Below are positions 34,662-45,927 of a stretch of DNA of 64,000 nt, in pieces (position 1 is the first letter of the stretch; every line of letters begins with the position of its first letter). Source of the stretch: CAZOKN01 sp964580525 (GTDB lineage: Bacteria; Pseudomonadota; Alphaproteobacteria; Rickettsiales; UBA6187); assembly GCA_964580525.1 (NCBI GenBank), contig CAZOKN010000001.1, positions 86,599-150,598 on the forward strand, written 5' to 3'. Below the pieces are notes generated by a model. That model did no database searches. It was given only the letters and a program-made list of their open reading frames with translations, and had not been told where the DNA came from. A program made the translations under genes and the position numbers.

Positions 34662-35150
34662 CTACTCCACAACCTCTGAACTTGAAACACCCCAAAGGTA
34701 TTTTTCTTCTATCCAGCCTTTTTTGTCTTCTAGGCTGATTTTGCACCAGTCGTTTTTGCACTGCATAAGATTTGCCACTACGCCGTTTTCAGCTTTTAAA
34801 ATTACAGCGGAGCTTGTAATAGGCAAAGCGTATATTTCCTGAGTTTTTTTGGAATTTACAATAACGTTTCGGTTCAAAGTGAGCAGGCTTTCGTGTATCC
34901 AGCCAACTTCGCCGCTTATATCGTTTATTTTACGCCAACGCTCAAATGTTGCAGTAACTTCAACTGGCCAGCTGCCGCGTTTGTAGATCCATTGTATTGG
35001 ATACCTAACGCTTGGGCCTGTGCGGATGTGCGCATCTTCTGATCTTATAGAAGCAAAATAAGGAATTTTTCTTGGTGGCGCAGAAAAGGCAGCAGAACTG
35101 CTTAACAGTGCAAAGGCATAAATAAATGTTAATAATATCCTGTGCTTCAT
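34662..35150 (-). CDS. Exported SH3-domain protein
   Basis: 162 residues. Signal peptide about 1-23. Two bacterial SH3 repeats: IRSEDAHIRTGPSVRYPIQW with VTATFERWRKINDISGEVGW, then LKAENGVVANLMQCKNDWCK with KGWIEEKYLWGV. This is the alphaproteobacterial SH3 family that ends in LWGV plus a few charged residues, so the stop is natural and the protein complete. It probably binds cell-wall or envelope components. The barrel remnant follows directly in another frame. Confidence 0.87.
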   Translation of the reverse strand: MKHRILLTFIYAFALLSSSAAFSAPPRKIPYFASIRSEDAHIRTGPSVRYPIQWIYKRGSWPVEVTATFERWRKINDISGEVGWIHESLLTLNRNVIVNSKKTQEIYALPITSSAVILKAENGVVANLMQCKNDWCKISLEDKKGWIEEKYLWGVSSSEVVE

Positions 35151-35262
35151 AAAAAAATCTTTATAATTTTAAAAAATATTCAGAAGAGGAGTCTAATTTT
35201 CTAATTGCCGTCTTACTAATTTTACTATTTAAGCAAATAAGCTAGTATGCTATATACATTAA

Positions 35263-36273
<1,011 letters not shown>

Positions 36274-36315
36274 CAATTTTTCCAAAAATTTGCTAAATAA
36301 GCCAAAGGAGGCTAA

Positions 36316-36927
36316 ATGCTAAAAAATACAATAAAATTTTTCGTTGTTCCGGCTATTGCGTTGGTATTAACTGCCAAGGCTTATAATTTCATGGATAGCT
36401 TTTTCGATAAGAATTTTAAGAGTGATAAGGTTGATAACAAAGGCGTGGCTTTGATAGGTGGTGCTTTTAATCTTACCAATCAAGATGGCAAGGAAATTAA
36501 GGATACTGACTTCAGAGGTAAATTTATGTTGGTTTATTTCGGCTTCACTAGCTGCCCTGATGTTTGCCCAACTGATTTAGCACGAATGACACAGGTTATG
36601 GAAGGTTTAGGCACATCAGCGGAAGGCATACAGCCGATATTTATAACTGTTGACCCTGAACGCGATAATGTTGAAAAAATGAAAGAATATGTAAAAAGCT
36701 TCTATCCAAAACTGCAAGCTCTAACTGGTGATAAGCAACAAATTTCTAAAGTGGCGGGAGAATATCGTGTTTTCTATCAGAAGGCCGGTGAAAAAGATGC
36801 TGAAAATTATGGAATGGAACATTCGTCATATATGTATCTGATGGACAAAGAAGGCAAATACATCACTCACTTTGGTAGCGACCAAAATGTTGAAATAGTT
36901 ACTGCGGCTATAAAAAAATATTTATAG
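36316..36927 (+). CDS. SCO1/SenC-family copper chaperone
   Basis: 203 residues. An N-terminal membrane anchor (about 7-22) is followed by a thioredoxin fold with the copper motif TSCPDVCPTDLARM (Cys 80 and 84) and His about 169 in GMEHSSYMYLMD. SCO proteins deliver copper to the CuA site of cytochrome c oxidase, or act in redox homeostasis. An AAGGAGG site precedes the start. It lies 43 bases after hemB, so haem and copper assembly genes may be co-transcribed. Confidence 0.92.
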   Translation: MLKNTIKFFVVPAIALVLTAKAYNFMDSFFDKNFKSDKVDNKGVALIGGAFNLTNQDGKEIKDTDFRGKFMLVYFGFTSCPDVCPTDLARMTQVMEGLGTSAEGIQPIFITVDPERDNVEKMKEYVKSFYPKLQALTGDKQQISKVAGEYRVFYQKAGEKDAENYGMEHSSYMYLMDKEGKYITHFGSDQNVEIVTAAIKKYL

Positions 36928-36985
36928 ATTTATTTATAATAACCAAAAGGAGTAGAGGTTATAGGCTGCCTATAATAAACATTAC

Positions 36986-37459
36986 CTATATTCTGATCTT
37001 TTTAGGACTATTTTCTTTGATACGTTCTGCAAAACTTTTTTGTTCTCTTTTCTTTTTTTCAAGGTCCTTTTTTAGTTCAAAAATTTCTTGAAGATTAGAA
37101 TTAAAAAAGCTTTCAACTTTGTCAGTTACTGGAGTCAGATCTTTAACGGAATAGCTAACAATATTTCTAGCGCGAGAGCTATTATTAGATTTTTTAACAG
37201 ATATTTGTTGAAAATCTTCAATAATGCAGTCAGCAATATTTTCTGCATGCTTTCTATTAATATGGAAGCCATGCTGTGACACTGCATATAAAGATGGGAA
37301 TATGTTTTTTGCAAATGTTCGTTTTTCTCTTGTATCGACAATAGATGGGTCATCCAAGCTATCAGCGGCTTCTTTTGCCATTTCCTTTATGATATCATAT
37401 TCTTTTAAACGCTTAGAGGGTGAATTTTCTCCGTCTAGTGTACGCTTCTCTTTTGGCAT
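36986..37459 (-). CDS. Charged hypothetical protein, second gene of an accessory pair
   Basis: 157 residues, very basic at both ends. It begins MPKEKRTLDGENSPSKRLK, contains a mixed helical middle (FAKNIFPSLYAVSQHGFHI), and ends with a coiled-coil-like ELKKDLEKKKREQKSFAERI and ...NSPKKIRI. The SPSKRLK and SFAER motifs recur in the protein encoded just upstream (37464-38582), four bases away, so the two form an operon. No signal peptide or membrane segment; no family recognised. Basic clusters could bind nucleic acid or act as localisation signals; this is inference. Confidence 0.65.
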   Translation of the reverse strand: MPKEKRTLDGENSPSKRLKEYDIIKEMAKEAADSLDDPSIVDTREKRTFAKNIFPSLYAVSQHGFHINRKHAENIADCIIEDFQQISVKKSNNSSRARNIVSYSVKDLTPVTDKVESFFNSNLQEIFELKKDLEKKKREQKSFAERIKENSPKKIRI

Positions 37460-37463
37460 TGCA

Positions 37464-38582
37464 TTAATTCCTTATCTTTATTGCCTTCTCAGCGAAGGGT
37501 GAGTTTCTGTAATCTTCTGCGCTTTTTTTACTAGGAGAGCATTGATTAAGAGCTGACACAAATCCGTTTTGGAGATCCGCGACTCTTTCTGCAAAAGATG
37601 CGCTTCCTTCACTAGAATTTTTCGTTTTATACTTTTTTACAGGGGCACCAGGAGGTGTCATTATGTCATGAGAATGCCCAGACTCTGTTTCAATTGTTGA
37701 GGGAGGAGTGCTAGGAACAGTTTGTGGTAATTCTTCTTTTTCAGATACTGATATTTTTGTGCGTTTTGAAGAACTTTGCTCATTTACATCGCTGGATTGA
37801 CTAATACTAATATCCCATAGACGTCTCGAGCTAGCTTCTTTCGGCTTTTGAGGACTTGGTTGAGGAGTATTAGGAACGGTTGGTGGTAATTGTTCTTCTT
37901 CAGATATAGATATTTTTATGCGTTTTGAAGAGTTTTGTTTTGCAGAATCTATATCTCTTTTTTCTTTCGTAGGAGTAGTTACAGCCGAAGCATTTAAATT
38001 TACTTCTTCTGCGAATAATTTTTTTCTTGATTCTAATGGCATATTGTCTTTAAGACCAACCTCTTTTTTAGTTTTCAAAGGAGCTCCAGGAGGTGTCATT
38101 AAATAGTTTTCAAGATAGCTGTCAGGAGAAGTAGATTTTTTTGGTGTGCTCGGAACTGGCTTTTCCATTCCGTGGCGTGTTATGACTTCTGAAATTTCAT
38201 CTACATGTTTATTTAAAAGCATTTGTGAAGTGGTATCTACAACATTGTAAAACCTCATGTACTCTTCGGCTAAAATGTAATCACGAGTTTTTTCTAGGGT
38301 AAGATTGCGTTTTTCACTGTGAAACACAATTGCTTCACGATCGGCGGCAGATATTGAATCAAAAGATTTTTTCGTAGATAATGCATATAAAGAGTTACAA
38401 AGATTGTGATAATATGTGGACATAGGAAGCCAAAAACCAGGTATTTCAGGTGCTATATATTCTGGAGTTCCGACGCACTCATCTTGATAAAACGGAAGGA
38501 TTTGTTCTTCAAAAATCTTCAGTACAAAATCTAAATCTTTTGAAAGGCTGTTGCTTAGCATGATTGGATTTTTATCTTTCAT
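37464..38582 (-). CDS. Proline- and charge-rich repeat protein, first gene of an accessory pair
   Basis: 372 residues; AAGGT lies upstream of the start. Residues 1-130 are a predicted globular helical domain. After that come low-complexity blocks with two internal repeats: MTPPGAPLKTKKE and MTPPGAPVKKYKT; and SSKRIKISISEEEQLPPTVP and SSKRTKISVSEKEELPQTVP. It ends SFAERVADLQ... NSPFAEKAIKIRN. No signal peptide. The serine-lysine-arginine clusters look like eukaryotic nuclear localisation motifs, so a secreted host-directed role is conceivable, but nothing proves export. The adjacent downstream gene shares the motifs. Confidence 0.65.
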   Translation of the reverse strand: MKDKNPIMLSNSLSKDLDFVLKIFEEQILPFYQDECVGTPEYIAPEIPGFWLPMSTYYHNLCNSLYALSTKKSFDSISAADREAIVFHSEKRNLTLEKTRDYILAEEYMRFYNVVDTTSQMLLNKHVDEISEVITRHGMEKPVPSTPKKSTSPDSYLENYLMTPPGAPLKTKKEVGLKDNMPLESRKKLFAEEVNLNASAVTTPTKEKRDIDSAKQNSSKRIKISISEEEQLPPTVPNTPQPSPQKPKEASSRRLWDISISQSSDVNEQSSSKRTKISVSEKEELPQTVPSTPPSTIETESGHSHDIMTPPGAPVKKYKTKNSSEGSASFAERVADLQNGFVSALNQCSPSKKSAEDYRNSPFAEKAIKIRN

Positions 38583-38896
38583 ATCAGAACCTTAATATAA
38601 TCATCTAAATTGTTAATTTATTAACCGTTGGCATAGTAGCATATTTACATCATGTTGTAAATAAGCCACGGTTTAATTAGGTGATAAATATGTAAGATTA
38701 TTGCAACTAAGAGATTCATTATTAAAATAGATATTTAACTTAATTAAATAAGCTACTGTTATTTATTAATTTTTAATTGGAGGTGTCGTGAGGTGTTTTT
38801 ATAAAATATGCTACTCTACTAAAAACACTTAACTTAAGTGAATATCACGCAGATAGAATAAAAGTATTTTGGGAAGATTTGTGATTAATAAAAATG
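38583..38896. other. Intergenic region between the protease and the accessory pair
   Basis: 314 bases of AT-rich DNA with no gene seen. It contains inverted arms GTGTTTTTA/TAAAAACAC (38793-38801 with 38820-38828) and a short palindrome CACTTAACTTAAGTG (38826-38840), which could be a terminator remnant or protein-binding sites. It must carry the promoter of the accessory pair. Confidence 0.5.
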
Positions 38897-39712
38897 CTAA
38901 TCTTTAACGCAATGGACGTTAACTATATATTTCTGAGCTTTTCTTTCCATCCATTGATCGGGATAGTTATAACGAGTTTCGTCAGTTCTGAAGTATATTT
39001 TATTATTTAGAAGGAATTTCTTTAGATTATCTAATGTTATAGCCACGCTTGACGTTTTTACAGGTTTTGCATTTACATCGTTTGCAGCATCTGAATTGGC
39101 TAGGTAAAAGCTCATTTTACCAACTACAACCCCCAAAACATTGCCATTTGCATCTAAAAGCGGGCCGCCGCTGTTACCTTTTTCGACAGAATCAGTAAAT
39201 TGTATTTTGCTGGTACCATCAAAAGTATCGCTAGTGTCAGTTATTACGGCTTTTTTAACTAGATATTCGCCTTTTATGCCATATTCCAAAGGATATCCCA
39301 TGACTGTCACTTCTTCGCCCTTAGCGAGAGGAATATCATCCCCCCGTAAATGGGCAATGCGCTCAGAAGCTTGAGGTGTTCTAAGTAAAGCGAGGTCATT
39401 TTTAGCATCAATGGCTACCACCGTTGCATAGCTTGGCTCAACAGCCCCGCGTATTTTGATATATTTGCAACCCTGGACTACGTGTTCGTTGGTCACAATA
39501 TTGTTGTTTGTGACGAAAAAACCGGTTCCGCTAGTGAAATGAGTGAATTTTTTAGCTGGTTGAGCCTGGGATTGGTCTTCAGCCTGAAATTTAATCATTC
39601 CAGCGGGATTTTCTTGAGAAAAAGCGTTATTTCCCAAGCACATTACATAAAAACATGTTATAATGGCTATGTGGTATTTTCTTATGTATGGCTTATATTT
39701 GCGCTTTTGCAT
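38897..39712 (-). CDS. Exported trypsin-like serine protease
   Basis: 271 residues. A basic N-terminus then a hydrophobic segment (about 14-32) ending NAFSQ suggests a signal peptide. The chymotrypsin fold shows the catalytic triad: His in NIVTNEHVVQG, Asp in DAKNDLALLR, Ser in EKGNSGGPLLDANG. There is no PDZ domain, unlike HtrA proteins. The C-terminal 60 residues are basic and aromatic. Probably an envelope protease; substrates unknown. Confidence 0.9.
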   Translation of the reverse strand: MQKRKYKPYIRKYHIAIITCFYVMCLGNNAFSQENPAGMIKFQAEDQSQAQPAKKFTHFTSGTGFFVTNNNIVTNEHVVQGCKYIKIRGAVEPSYATVVAIDAKNDLALLRTPQASERIAHLRGDDIPLAKGEEVTVMGYPLEYGIKGEYLVKKAVITDTSDTFDGTSKIQFTDSVEKGNSGGPLLDANGNVLGVVVGKMSFYLANSDAANDVNAKPVKTSSVAITLDNLKKFLLNNKIYFRTDETRYNYPDQWMERKAQKYIVNVHCVKD

Positions 39713-39944
39713 AATAGTATAATTCTACATAACCAAGATTAATTTTTTATTAACCCGGGTATACATAGTGATTTTTTACAACAATGGAACCATTAATTAC
39801 TAAAAATTTGTTTATAACTATGTAAACTATTGTTATATATTGCTTATTATTTTTTTAATTATTATAGTAAATTTTCTTTTTTATTCTAGGGTTGCCTAAG
39901 TAAAAAATTAACTCGTTATAAATAACAATTCGTTTGGGAAATGT

Positions 39945-41261
39945 ATGGTCTTAAACTTTAATAATAACTACCTTTACACACTTGTTGAAATGCAGCGCTA
40001 CGCTATGGAGCCTTGGCGCCAGTTTGCTACTATGAGCAAAGATTTTCATGGGCATTTGCCGGATAATAAAATAAGTCGCTCAATGGCTGCGGGTTATGAG
40101 CTTTTTGAACGCATGACGCGTAATTATCCAAAACCGGAATTTGACATTAAAGAAGTAGAAGTTAACGGCAAGCCTGTTGCCATTGAACAAATAACTCTTA
40201 TTTCCAAAACTTTTTGTAATTTATTGCACTTTAAAAAAGAGGGCAAATTTAATCAGCCAAAGATGCTGGTTGTAGCGCCAATGTCTGGCCACCATGCCAC
40301 TCTTTTGCGCGGTACTGTGAAGGATTTATTGCCGTTTTTCGATGTATATATAACTGACTGGGTAAATGCCCGCGACGTTCCAGTTGATGATGGCTATTTC
40401 AGATTTGATGATTTTGTAAATTATATAGTAGAATTTATGAAAACCCTGGGTCCAAATTTGCATGTTATGGCTGTTTGTCAGCCGTCTGTGCCTGTTTTGG
40501 CTGCGGTTTCTATGTTGTCTTCCGAAAATGACCCTATGCGTCCTGATACACTTATTTTAATAGGTGGCTCAGTGGATAGCCGAAAAAATCCTACGGAAGT
40601 TAATGATTATGCGGCAGAAAGAACTATTTTATGGTTTGAAAATAACGTTATAACCAAAGTCCCAATGAATTATCCGGGAACTGGTAGATCTGTTTACCCA
40701 GGTTTTACACAGCTATTTGGCTTTATGGCTATGAATTTGCAGGCGCATGTTGAAGCACATTGGGATTTGTTTAAGCATCTTGTTGAAGGCGATGGTGAAA
40801 GTGCAATTGCTCACAAGAAATTTTATAATGAATATCTTGCGGTCATGGATTTGCCTGCAGAGTTTTATCTCGATACGGTGAATGTTGTGTTCAAAAAGCA
40901 CTTACTGCCACGTGGCAAGCTGGTTTGTAGCGGCAAGAAAGTTATTCCTTCCGACATAAAAGATACTTTCCTTTTATGTATTGAGGGTGAGAAAGACGAT
41001 ATATCGGGGCGTGGCCAAACTAAAGCAGCGATGAAAGTTTGCGAAAATATCCCTGAGAGCAAAAAGAAGTATTATCTGCAAAATGGCGTTGGTCATTATG
41101 GTATATTCAACGGTAAAAAATATCGTGAATGTGTGGTGCCAGTTATTCAGGAATTTGTAGAAAAATCAGTTCAGGCGCACGCTAAATCTACGCAGCCAAA
41201 AGCTAGAAAACCGGCTAAACCTGGGGCGGTTAAAAAAGCAAAGAAGGGTAAGAAGAAATAG
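39945..41261 (+). CDS. phaZ: Intracellular polyhydroxyalkanoate depolymerase
   Basis: 438 residues. Alpha/beta hydrolase of the PhaZ family that mobilises storage PHA. The nucleophile is the cysteine of VMAVCQPSVPVLA (about 178), a family hallmark, and the histidine is in NGVGHYGIFNGKKY. It has MLVVAPMSGHHATLLRGTV and FDVYITDWVNARDVPV as in known PhaZ. The last 30 residues are a lysine/alanine/proline tail (KPGAVKKAKKGKKK) not needed for the fold. No phaC or phasin gene is in the window. Confidence 0.92.
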   Translation: MVLNFNNNYLYTLVEMQRYAMEPWRQFATMSKDFHGHLPDNKISRSMAAGYELFERMTRNYPKPEFDIKEVEVNGKPVAIEQITLISKTFCNLLHFKKEGKFNQPKMLVVAPMSGHHATLLRGTVKDLLPFFDVYITDWVNARDVPVDDGYFRFDDFVNYIVEFMKTLGPNLHVMAVCQPSVPVLAAVSMLSSENDPMRPDTLILIGGSVDSRKNPTEVNDYAAERTILWFENNVITKVPMNYPGTGRSVYPGFTQLFGFMAMNLQAHVEAHWDLFKHLVEGDGESAIAHKKFYNEYLAVMDLPAEFYLDTVNVVFKKHLLPRGKLVCSGKKVIPSDIKDTFLLCIEGEKDDISGRGQTKAAMKVCENIPESKKKYYLQNGVGHYGIFNGKKYRECVVPVIQEFVEKSVQAHAKSTQPKARKPAKPGAVKKAKKGKKK

Positions 41262-41306
41262 ATTCCTTTCTTTACTATTGCCTAATTTTGCTATAAAAAC
41301 CACGCT

Positions 41307-42548
41307 ATGTTGAAATCTGAATTTCTAAAAATATTTAAAGAACGCGGCTTCTTCCATCAGTGTACTGATTTGGAAAGCCTTGATGCGTTGATGGCGAAAG
41401 ACAAGGTTACTGCTTATATTGGTTTTGACTGCACAGCAACCAGCCTGCATGTTGGCAGCCTTATGCAAATTATGGTTTTGCGTTGGCTGAAAAAACTTGG
41501 ACACAACCCAATTATTTTGCTTGGTGGGGCAACTACTAAAATTGGCGACCCTAGCGGCAAGGATGAATCGCGGCCAAAAATCACTGATGAAAAAATCGCT
41601 GAAAATATGGCTGGAATAAGAAAAGTTTTTGACCAGTTTGGTTTGCAAACAGCGCAAATGGTTAATAATGGTGATTGGTATAAAGAATTTTTGCTGAGCT
41701 TGATGGATTTGTCTGAGCATTTTTCTGTCAATCGCATGCTTACATTCGATAGCGTAAAAACGCGCCTTGAGCGCGAAGGCCATTTAAGCCTCAAAGAATT
41801 TATGTATATGGTTTTACAGGCTTACGATTTTGTGAAATTAAATGAAGAACATAAATGTCGCTTGCAAATTGGTGGTTCTGACCAATGGGGAAATATTGTT
41901 AATGGTGTTGAGTTACAAAGAAGAATGAATGCTCAAACTAATGTTTCTAAAGAGATTTTCGGCCTAACAACGCCACTAATAACAACATCTTCTGGCACGA
42001 AGATGGGCAAAACGGCGAACGGTGCTATATGGCTTTCACCAGATAAATTGCCAACATATGACTACTGGCAGTTCTGGCGTAACACTGAAGATAAAGATGT
42101 TGGCCGTTTCTTACGTTTATTTACCGAGTTGCCAATTGCTGAAATTGAAAAATTGGAAAAGCTTGCAGGCGCGGAAATAAATAACGCGAAAATTATTCTG
42201 GCCAACGAGGCAACCAAACTTTGCCATGGTGAAGAAGCTGCTATAAAAGCTGAAGAAACCGCCCGCAAAACTTTTGAAGAAGGCGGGGCAGGGGATGATT
42301 TGCCTGTTATAGAAATTTCTAAAGCTGAACTGCAAAACGGAATTCCGGCATTTAAGATTCTACACGTAGCGGGACTTGCAGAATCTGGCGGTGCAGCGCG
42401 CAGGCTTATCCAGGGCGGTGGCGGCAAGGTAAATGGCAATAAAATTGAAGATGAAAATCAACTTGTAAGTGTTTCTGACATAAACTCAGATGGTTTTATT
42501 AAGCTTTCGTCAGGCAAAAAGAAGCATGCTTTAGTTAAGGTTGCTTAG
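41307..42548 (+). CDS. tyrS: Tyrosyl-tRNA synthetase
   Basis: 413 residues. Class I enzyme: [19 protein letters not shown] holds the HIGH-type motif (HVGS), KMGKT at about residue 232 is the KMSKS-type loop. [17 protein letters not shown] is the tyrosine pocket. A C-terminal S4 domain ([17 protein letters not shown]) follows. It converges with the AsmA-like gene. Confidence 0.96.
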   Translation: MLKSEFLKIFKERGFFHQCTDLESLDALMAKDKVTAYIGFDCTATSLHVGSLMQIMVLRWLKKLGHNPIILLGGATTKIGDPSGKDESRPKITDEKIAENMAGIRKVFDQFGLQTAQMVNNGDWYKEFLLSLMDLSEHFSVNRMLTFDSVKTRLEREGHLSLKEFMYMVLQAYDFVKLNEEHKCRLQIGGSDQWGNIVNGVELQRRMNAQTNVSKEIFGLTTPLITTSSGTKMGKTANGAIWLSPDKLPTYDYWQFWRNTEDKDVGRFLRLFTELPIAEIEKLEKLAGAEINNAKIILANEATKLCHGEEAAIKAEETARKTFEEGGAGDDLPVIEISKAELQNGIPAFKILHVAGLAESGGAARRLIQGGGGKVNGNKIEDENQLVSVSDINSDGFIKLSSGKKKHALVKVA

Positions 42549-42557
42549 ACCAAACCA

Positions 42558-45500
42558 CTATTTATCATCCATAATATCAAACACATTACGCAAGAAACTT
42601 GGCGTTAATATCGTCAGAGGGTTTACTGAAATTTTTGCATCTTCGTAGGCGCCAGTAATTTTATATTTAGTGGCGAGAATGCCTTCGTTTTTATTACCGA
42701 TGATTATATTACCAACAATTGGAATATCACCGAGAACTTTATTTATTGCATAAGCAGGAACAATTGCGCCGTGCAGATCAATCTGACCATTTACTGTATC
42801 GATTGTGCCGTCGGAAGTTATACCAACAGATGCGCCGGAAGTTTTGGCTTCGGTAACTGTTATAACTCCATCATGCAAAGTAAAAGGAGCGTCAAAATTT
42901 TTGAAAGTTATACCTTCATTATTTAGCAAATCACTTATACCTTGCAGTGAGGCGAGGGTAAATAATTTGCCAAGTGTTGGAGTTCTTATTGCTCTAAAAT
43001 TGTGTATTTTTACAATTCCAGTTGCAACACGCTTACCATTTGAATCAGAAAAAGTTGATGTGATGTTTAAGTTACCTTCGCGGACGTTTTCAGAAATTCC
43101 AAACGCACTTAAAATCACTCCAGCATTATCCGATTCTACCATTAGCGATGATCTATCGCCCAAAGGTTTCATGCTGAGAGCAATGTAATTATCGCCGTTG
43201 ATGCGGCTATAGGCATTTACTGATTTACAAGCTTTTTCATCACAATTTGCATTGGCCGTAAAATCTTTCATGATTTGGCCATTCTTCATTGCTACTGAGT
43301 TAAAGTCAGCTTTTATATCAATAGATTTTTTAGAATTATTGCTGGTTTTTAAAAATTGGCTAAATTTTGCCGTGCTTAAATCTAACCCTTTTCCATTGGC
43401 CACTAGAGTTATATTTTTATCTGTGTTGGAATATTTTGCTGTTAAATCGGTTGTACCGAATTTTAAATATTTAAAATCAAATGCAGAAACTTCTGCAAAA
43501 TTATTTGTTAAATTCATTTGCCCTTCAGCAGAAAATTTATCACCCGCTACCAAAATATTATTTATCTCAAGTGTGCCATCTCCTTTTTTTATAGCACTAA
43601 AATCGACGCTACCTTTTTTACCTGAAGCTTTTTCGAAACCTATAGCTGGAATCGAAATAACTGACTGTGTTATGTCGAGATTACCGTTAAAATATTCAAT
43701 TTTGTTTTTTTCTGTGATGGTAATATCCAGGCCAATTTTATTTGTAATAAAAGGAGAGTTGATAATATTTAGTTGCTGTAAATCTTCACCGCCAATTAAA
43801 CCTTTTATTTGGTAAGCATTTTCCCATTTCTGCTGTCCAGTAAAATCACGTTCAAAGCTCACAGCAAGATCATTACCGTTTAAATTCGTTTGGCCTATCA
43901 CAGCTATTGAATCATTCGTTAGATCCATGTCAAAAGATGAAGCAGTTAAATCTTTACCATGAAAAAATTTTGGTAGCGTGGCGTTTGAAAATTTTGCATT
44001 TATTTTAAGCGGCATTTCACTATATTTTAGATCATGTTTTAAAGGTATAGAAAGCGAAACTTCGCCGGTAGCGTCTCCAGTTGCCTGATAGATACTGTCA
44101 AACATTTCTGTAGGCTCGCTATTTTTTCTGGCAGCTTTTAAAAAGTTTATTAGATCTTCCACCTTGCCAGAAAAACCGCCATTAATGTCTAAAACTAGGG
44201 GATGCTCCCACATATTATTAAATTTTACGGAAACATCTTTTACATCTGAATTAAAAACTTTACCTGAACTAGCAAGAACATTCATAGTGTTAGAAGTAAA
44301 ATCAACCTTACCAGAAACATTAGTTATATCAGGATAATCAGGCAAATAATGAACATTAGCTCCTTCTAACAAAATTGAGGCTGTTATATCTTTTTCAGGT
44401 AATGGTGGCGGATTTTCTTTTTTAAAATCATCGCTTTGATTTTCCCATTCCTGCATTTTTTTTATATCTTCATTAGTAAAAGAAAAACGCGCATCAGCTT
44501 TTGTTATTTTTCCACCCGTAATATTTTCCAAAACCCATTCGCGTGATTTAATTCCAAGATCAATTGGCCAATATTTATTTAAATCATCCACTAGTAAATT
44601 TTCTAATGAAACGTCTGCATCCACATTTATTTCATCAATATTTTTTAGATTTTGAACATTGCCAGAAATATGTATTAATGGGCCGAAAAGATCTGTATCA
44701 AGATTATCAATAGTTAAAGTTGAAAAGTCATCATATAGGCTAGCTCTTAGTGTTGTGCCTTTTACTTTTATTTTCTTTTTGAAAAAAACCGGAATATAAA
44801 CTTCGCCATCAGCATTTTTTATATCGAGATTTAATTGCTCTACTTTACCTTCGTTGGAAATTAAAAATCCAATATCGCCATCACACCTTATATCAACATT
44901 TTTTAAATTATCGATGTTAGGAAATAAATCATAAGCAATATAAGAAGGAAGATTTTTAAAACTTACCTTAGCTTCCACTGATTTTTCATCTCCCGATGTA
45001 ACCTCAACAGCAATGTTGATAGTTTCTTTCACCATGTTGATAGTAAATTCAGAAATAATTTTATTTTCTTTGCCATCCGATCTTAAGCGTTCATAACCTT
45101 CTTGCACATGCCAGGCAAATTCGCTGGAGCCATTATCTATATAAAAAGTCGCATCAGTAATTTTTATGCTGTTTATAGGAAATGATGTGCTGTTTGGTCC
45201 TAAGCCGTTTGCTAACATTCCGCCTATCAAGCCACTGATTTCTATATTACTGTTTTTTGCTACATAGAGGGCTTTGTTAGATAGATTGACATAAAAATTT
45301 GGCTGCACCAAAGTTAAATCAGATGAAATGATTTGCCCCTTTAATAGACGTATCAAACTAAAATCAAATGATATCTTAGGGAAGCTTGCAAGTATTTCGT
45401 CAGTGTCATTCATTAAATCAACTTCAGTGACATCTAAGCTTAAAGACCGGCTTTCTTTGTCCCAGCGTATTAGGCTATCGTTAATTTTTATTTTTAAATT

Positions 45501-45662
45501 CGGGCTGATGGTAGAAAATTGCTTTTCAACATACGGCGTAAGAAACGTTAAAGACCTTGGTCCGGTTACTATCCAAACGAAAATGGACACGGCAACAATC
45601 ATGGCTGCTATGCTTGCCATAGAAACTGCTCGTAATGAAAAATGAATACCCTTTATGACCAC
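42558..45662 (-). CDS. YhdP/AsmA-like envelope protein
   Basis: 1034 residues. One N-terminal membrane anchor (about 15-33), then a very long beta-rich periplasmic region, and a C-terminal AsmA-type domain with GTIDTVNGQIDLHGAIVPAYA and ILATKYKITGAYEDAKISVN. The layout fits YhdP, one of the AsmA-like proteins that form bridges for phospholipid transport to the outer membrane; mlaE/mlaF at 5.5-7.1 kb handle the same pathway. GTG start with no clear ribosome-binding site, so the start is tentative. Confidence 0.87.
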   Translation of the reverse strand: MVIKGIHFSLRAVSMASIAAMIVAVSIFVWIVTGPRSLTFLTPYVEKQFSTISPNLKIKINDSLIRWDKESRSLSLDVTEVDLMNDTDEILASFPKISFDFSLIRLLKGQIISSDLTLVQPNFYVNLSNKALYVAKNSNIEISGLIGGMLANGLGPNSTSFPINSIKITDATFYIDNGSSEFAWHVQEGYERLRSDGKENKIISEFTINMVKETINIAVEVTSGDEKSVEAKVSFKNLPSYIAYDLFPNIDNLKNVDIRCDGDIGFLISNEGKVEQLNLDIKNADGEVYIPVFFKKKIKVKGTTLRASLYDDFSTLTIDNLDTDLFGPLIHISGNVQNLKNIDEINVDADVSLENLLVDDLNKYWPIDLGIKSREWVLENITGGKITKADARFSFTNEDIKKMQEWENQSDDFKKENPPPLPEKDITASILLEGANVHYLPDYPDITNVSGKVDFTSNTMNVLASSGKVFNSDVKDVSVKFNNMWEHPLVLDINGGFSGKVEDLINFLKAARKNSEPTEMFDSIYQATGDATGEVSLSIPLKHDLKYSEMPLKINAKFSNATLPKFFHGKDLTASSFDMDLTNDSIAVIGQTNLNGNDLAVSFERDFTGQQKWENAYQIKGLIGGEDLQQLNIINSPFITNKIGLDITITEKNKIEYFNGNLDITQSVISIPAIGFEKASGKKGSVDFSAIKKGDGTLEINNILVAGDKFSAEGQMNLTNNFAEVSAFDFKYLKFGTTDLTAKYSNTDKNITLVANGKGLDLSTAKFSQFLKTSNNSKKSIDIKADFNSVAMKNGQIMKDFTANANCDEKACKSVNAYSRINGDNYIALSMKPLGDRSSLMVESDNAGVILSAFGISENVREGNLNITSTFSDSNGKRVATGIVKIHNFRAIRTPTLGKLFTLASLQGISDLLNNEGITFKNFDAPFTLHDGVITVTEAKTSGASVGITSDGTIDTVNGQIDLHGAIVPAYAINKVLGDIPIVGNIIIGNKNEGILATKYKITGAYEDAKISVNPLTILTPSFLRNVFDIMDDK

Positions 45663-45927
45663 GAGTTCACTGCAATAAAATAAACCGAATATATATTGTA
45701 AATTCAGGGATCCAGTTCCCCCAAGCTCTGAGTCTACATTATAACGTTATATTATTGTGCGATACAACTGTCTAAGAAAAATTGCGGTTATTTAAAATAA
45801 AAAATGAATAATAATATTATTGCTTTATATTATTATCAGCTTTTGTTCTTGTGATTAGATATAAAGTGTAAGGTGTGGGAATGATAATTGCCATAGAGTC
45901 CAATGATAAAAAATAAAAGAGGCAAAA

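Noticed and set aside
36959..36975. Hairpin TTATAGG-CTG-CCTATAA after the SCO1 gene
   Set aside because: No T-run on either side, so not a convincing terminator.
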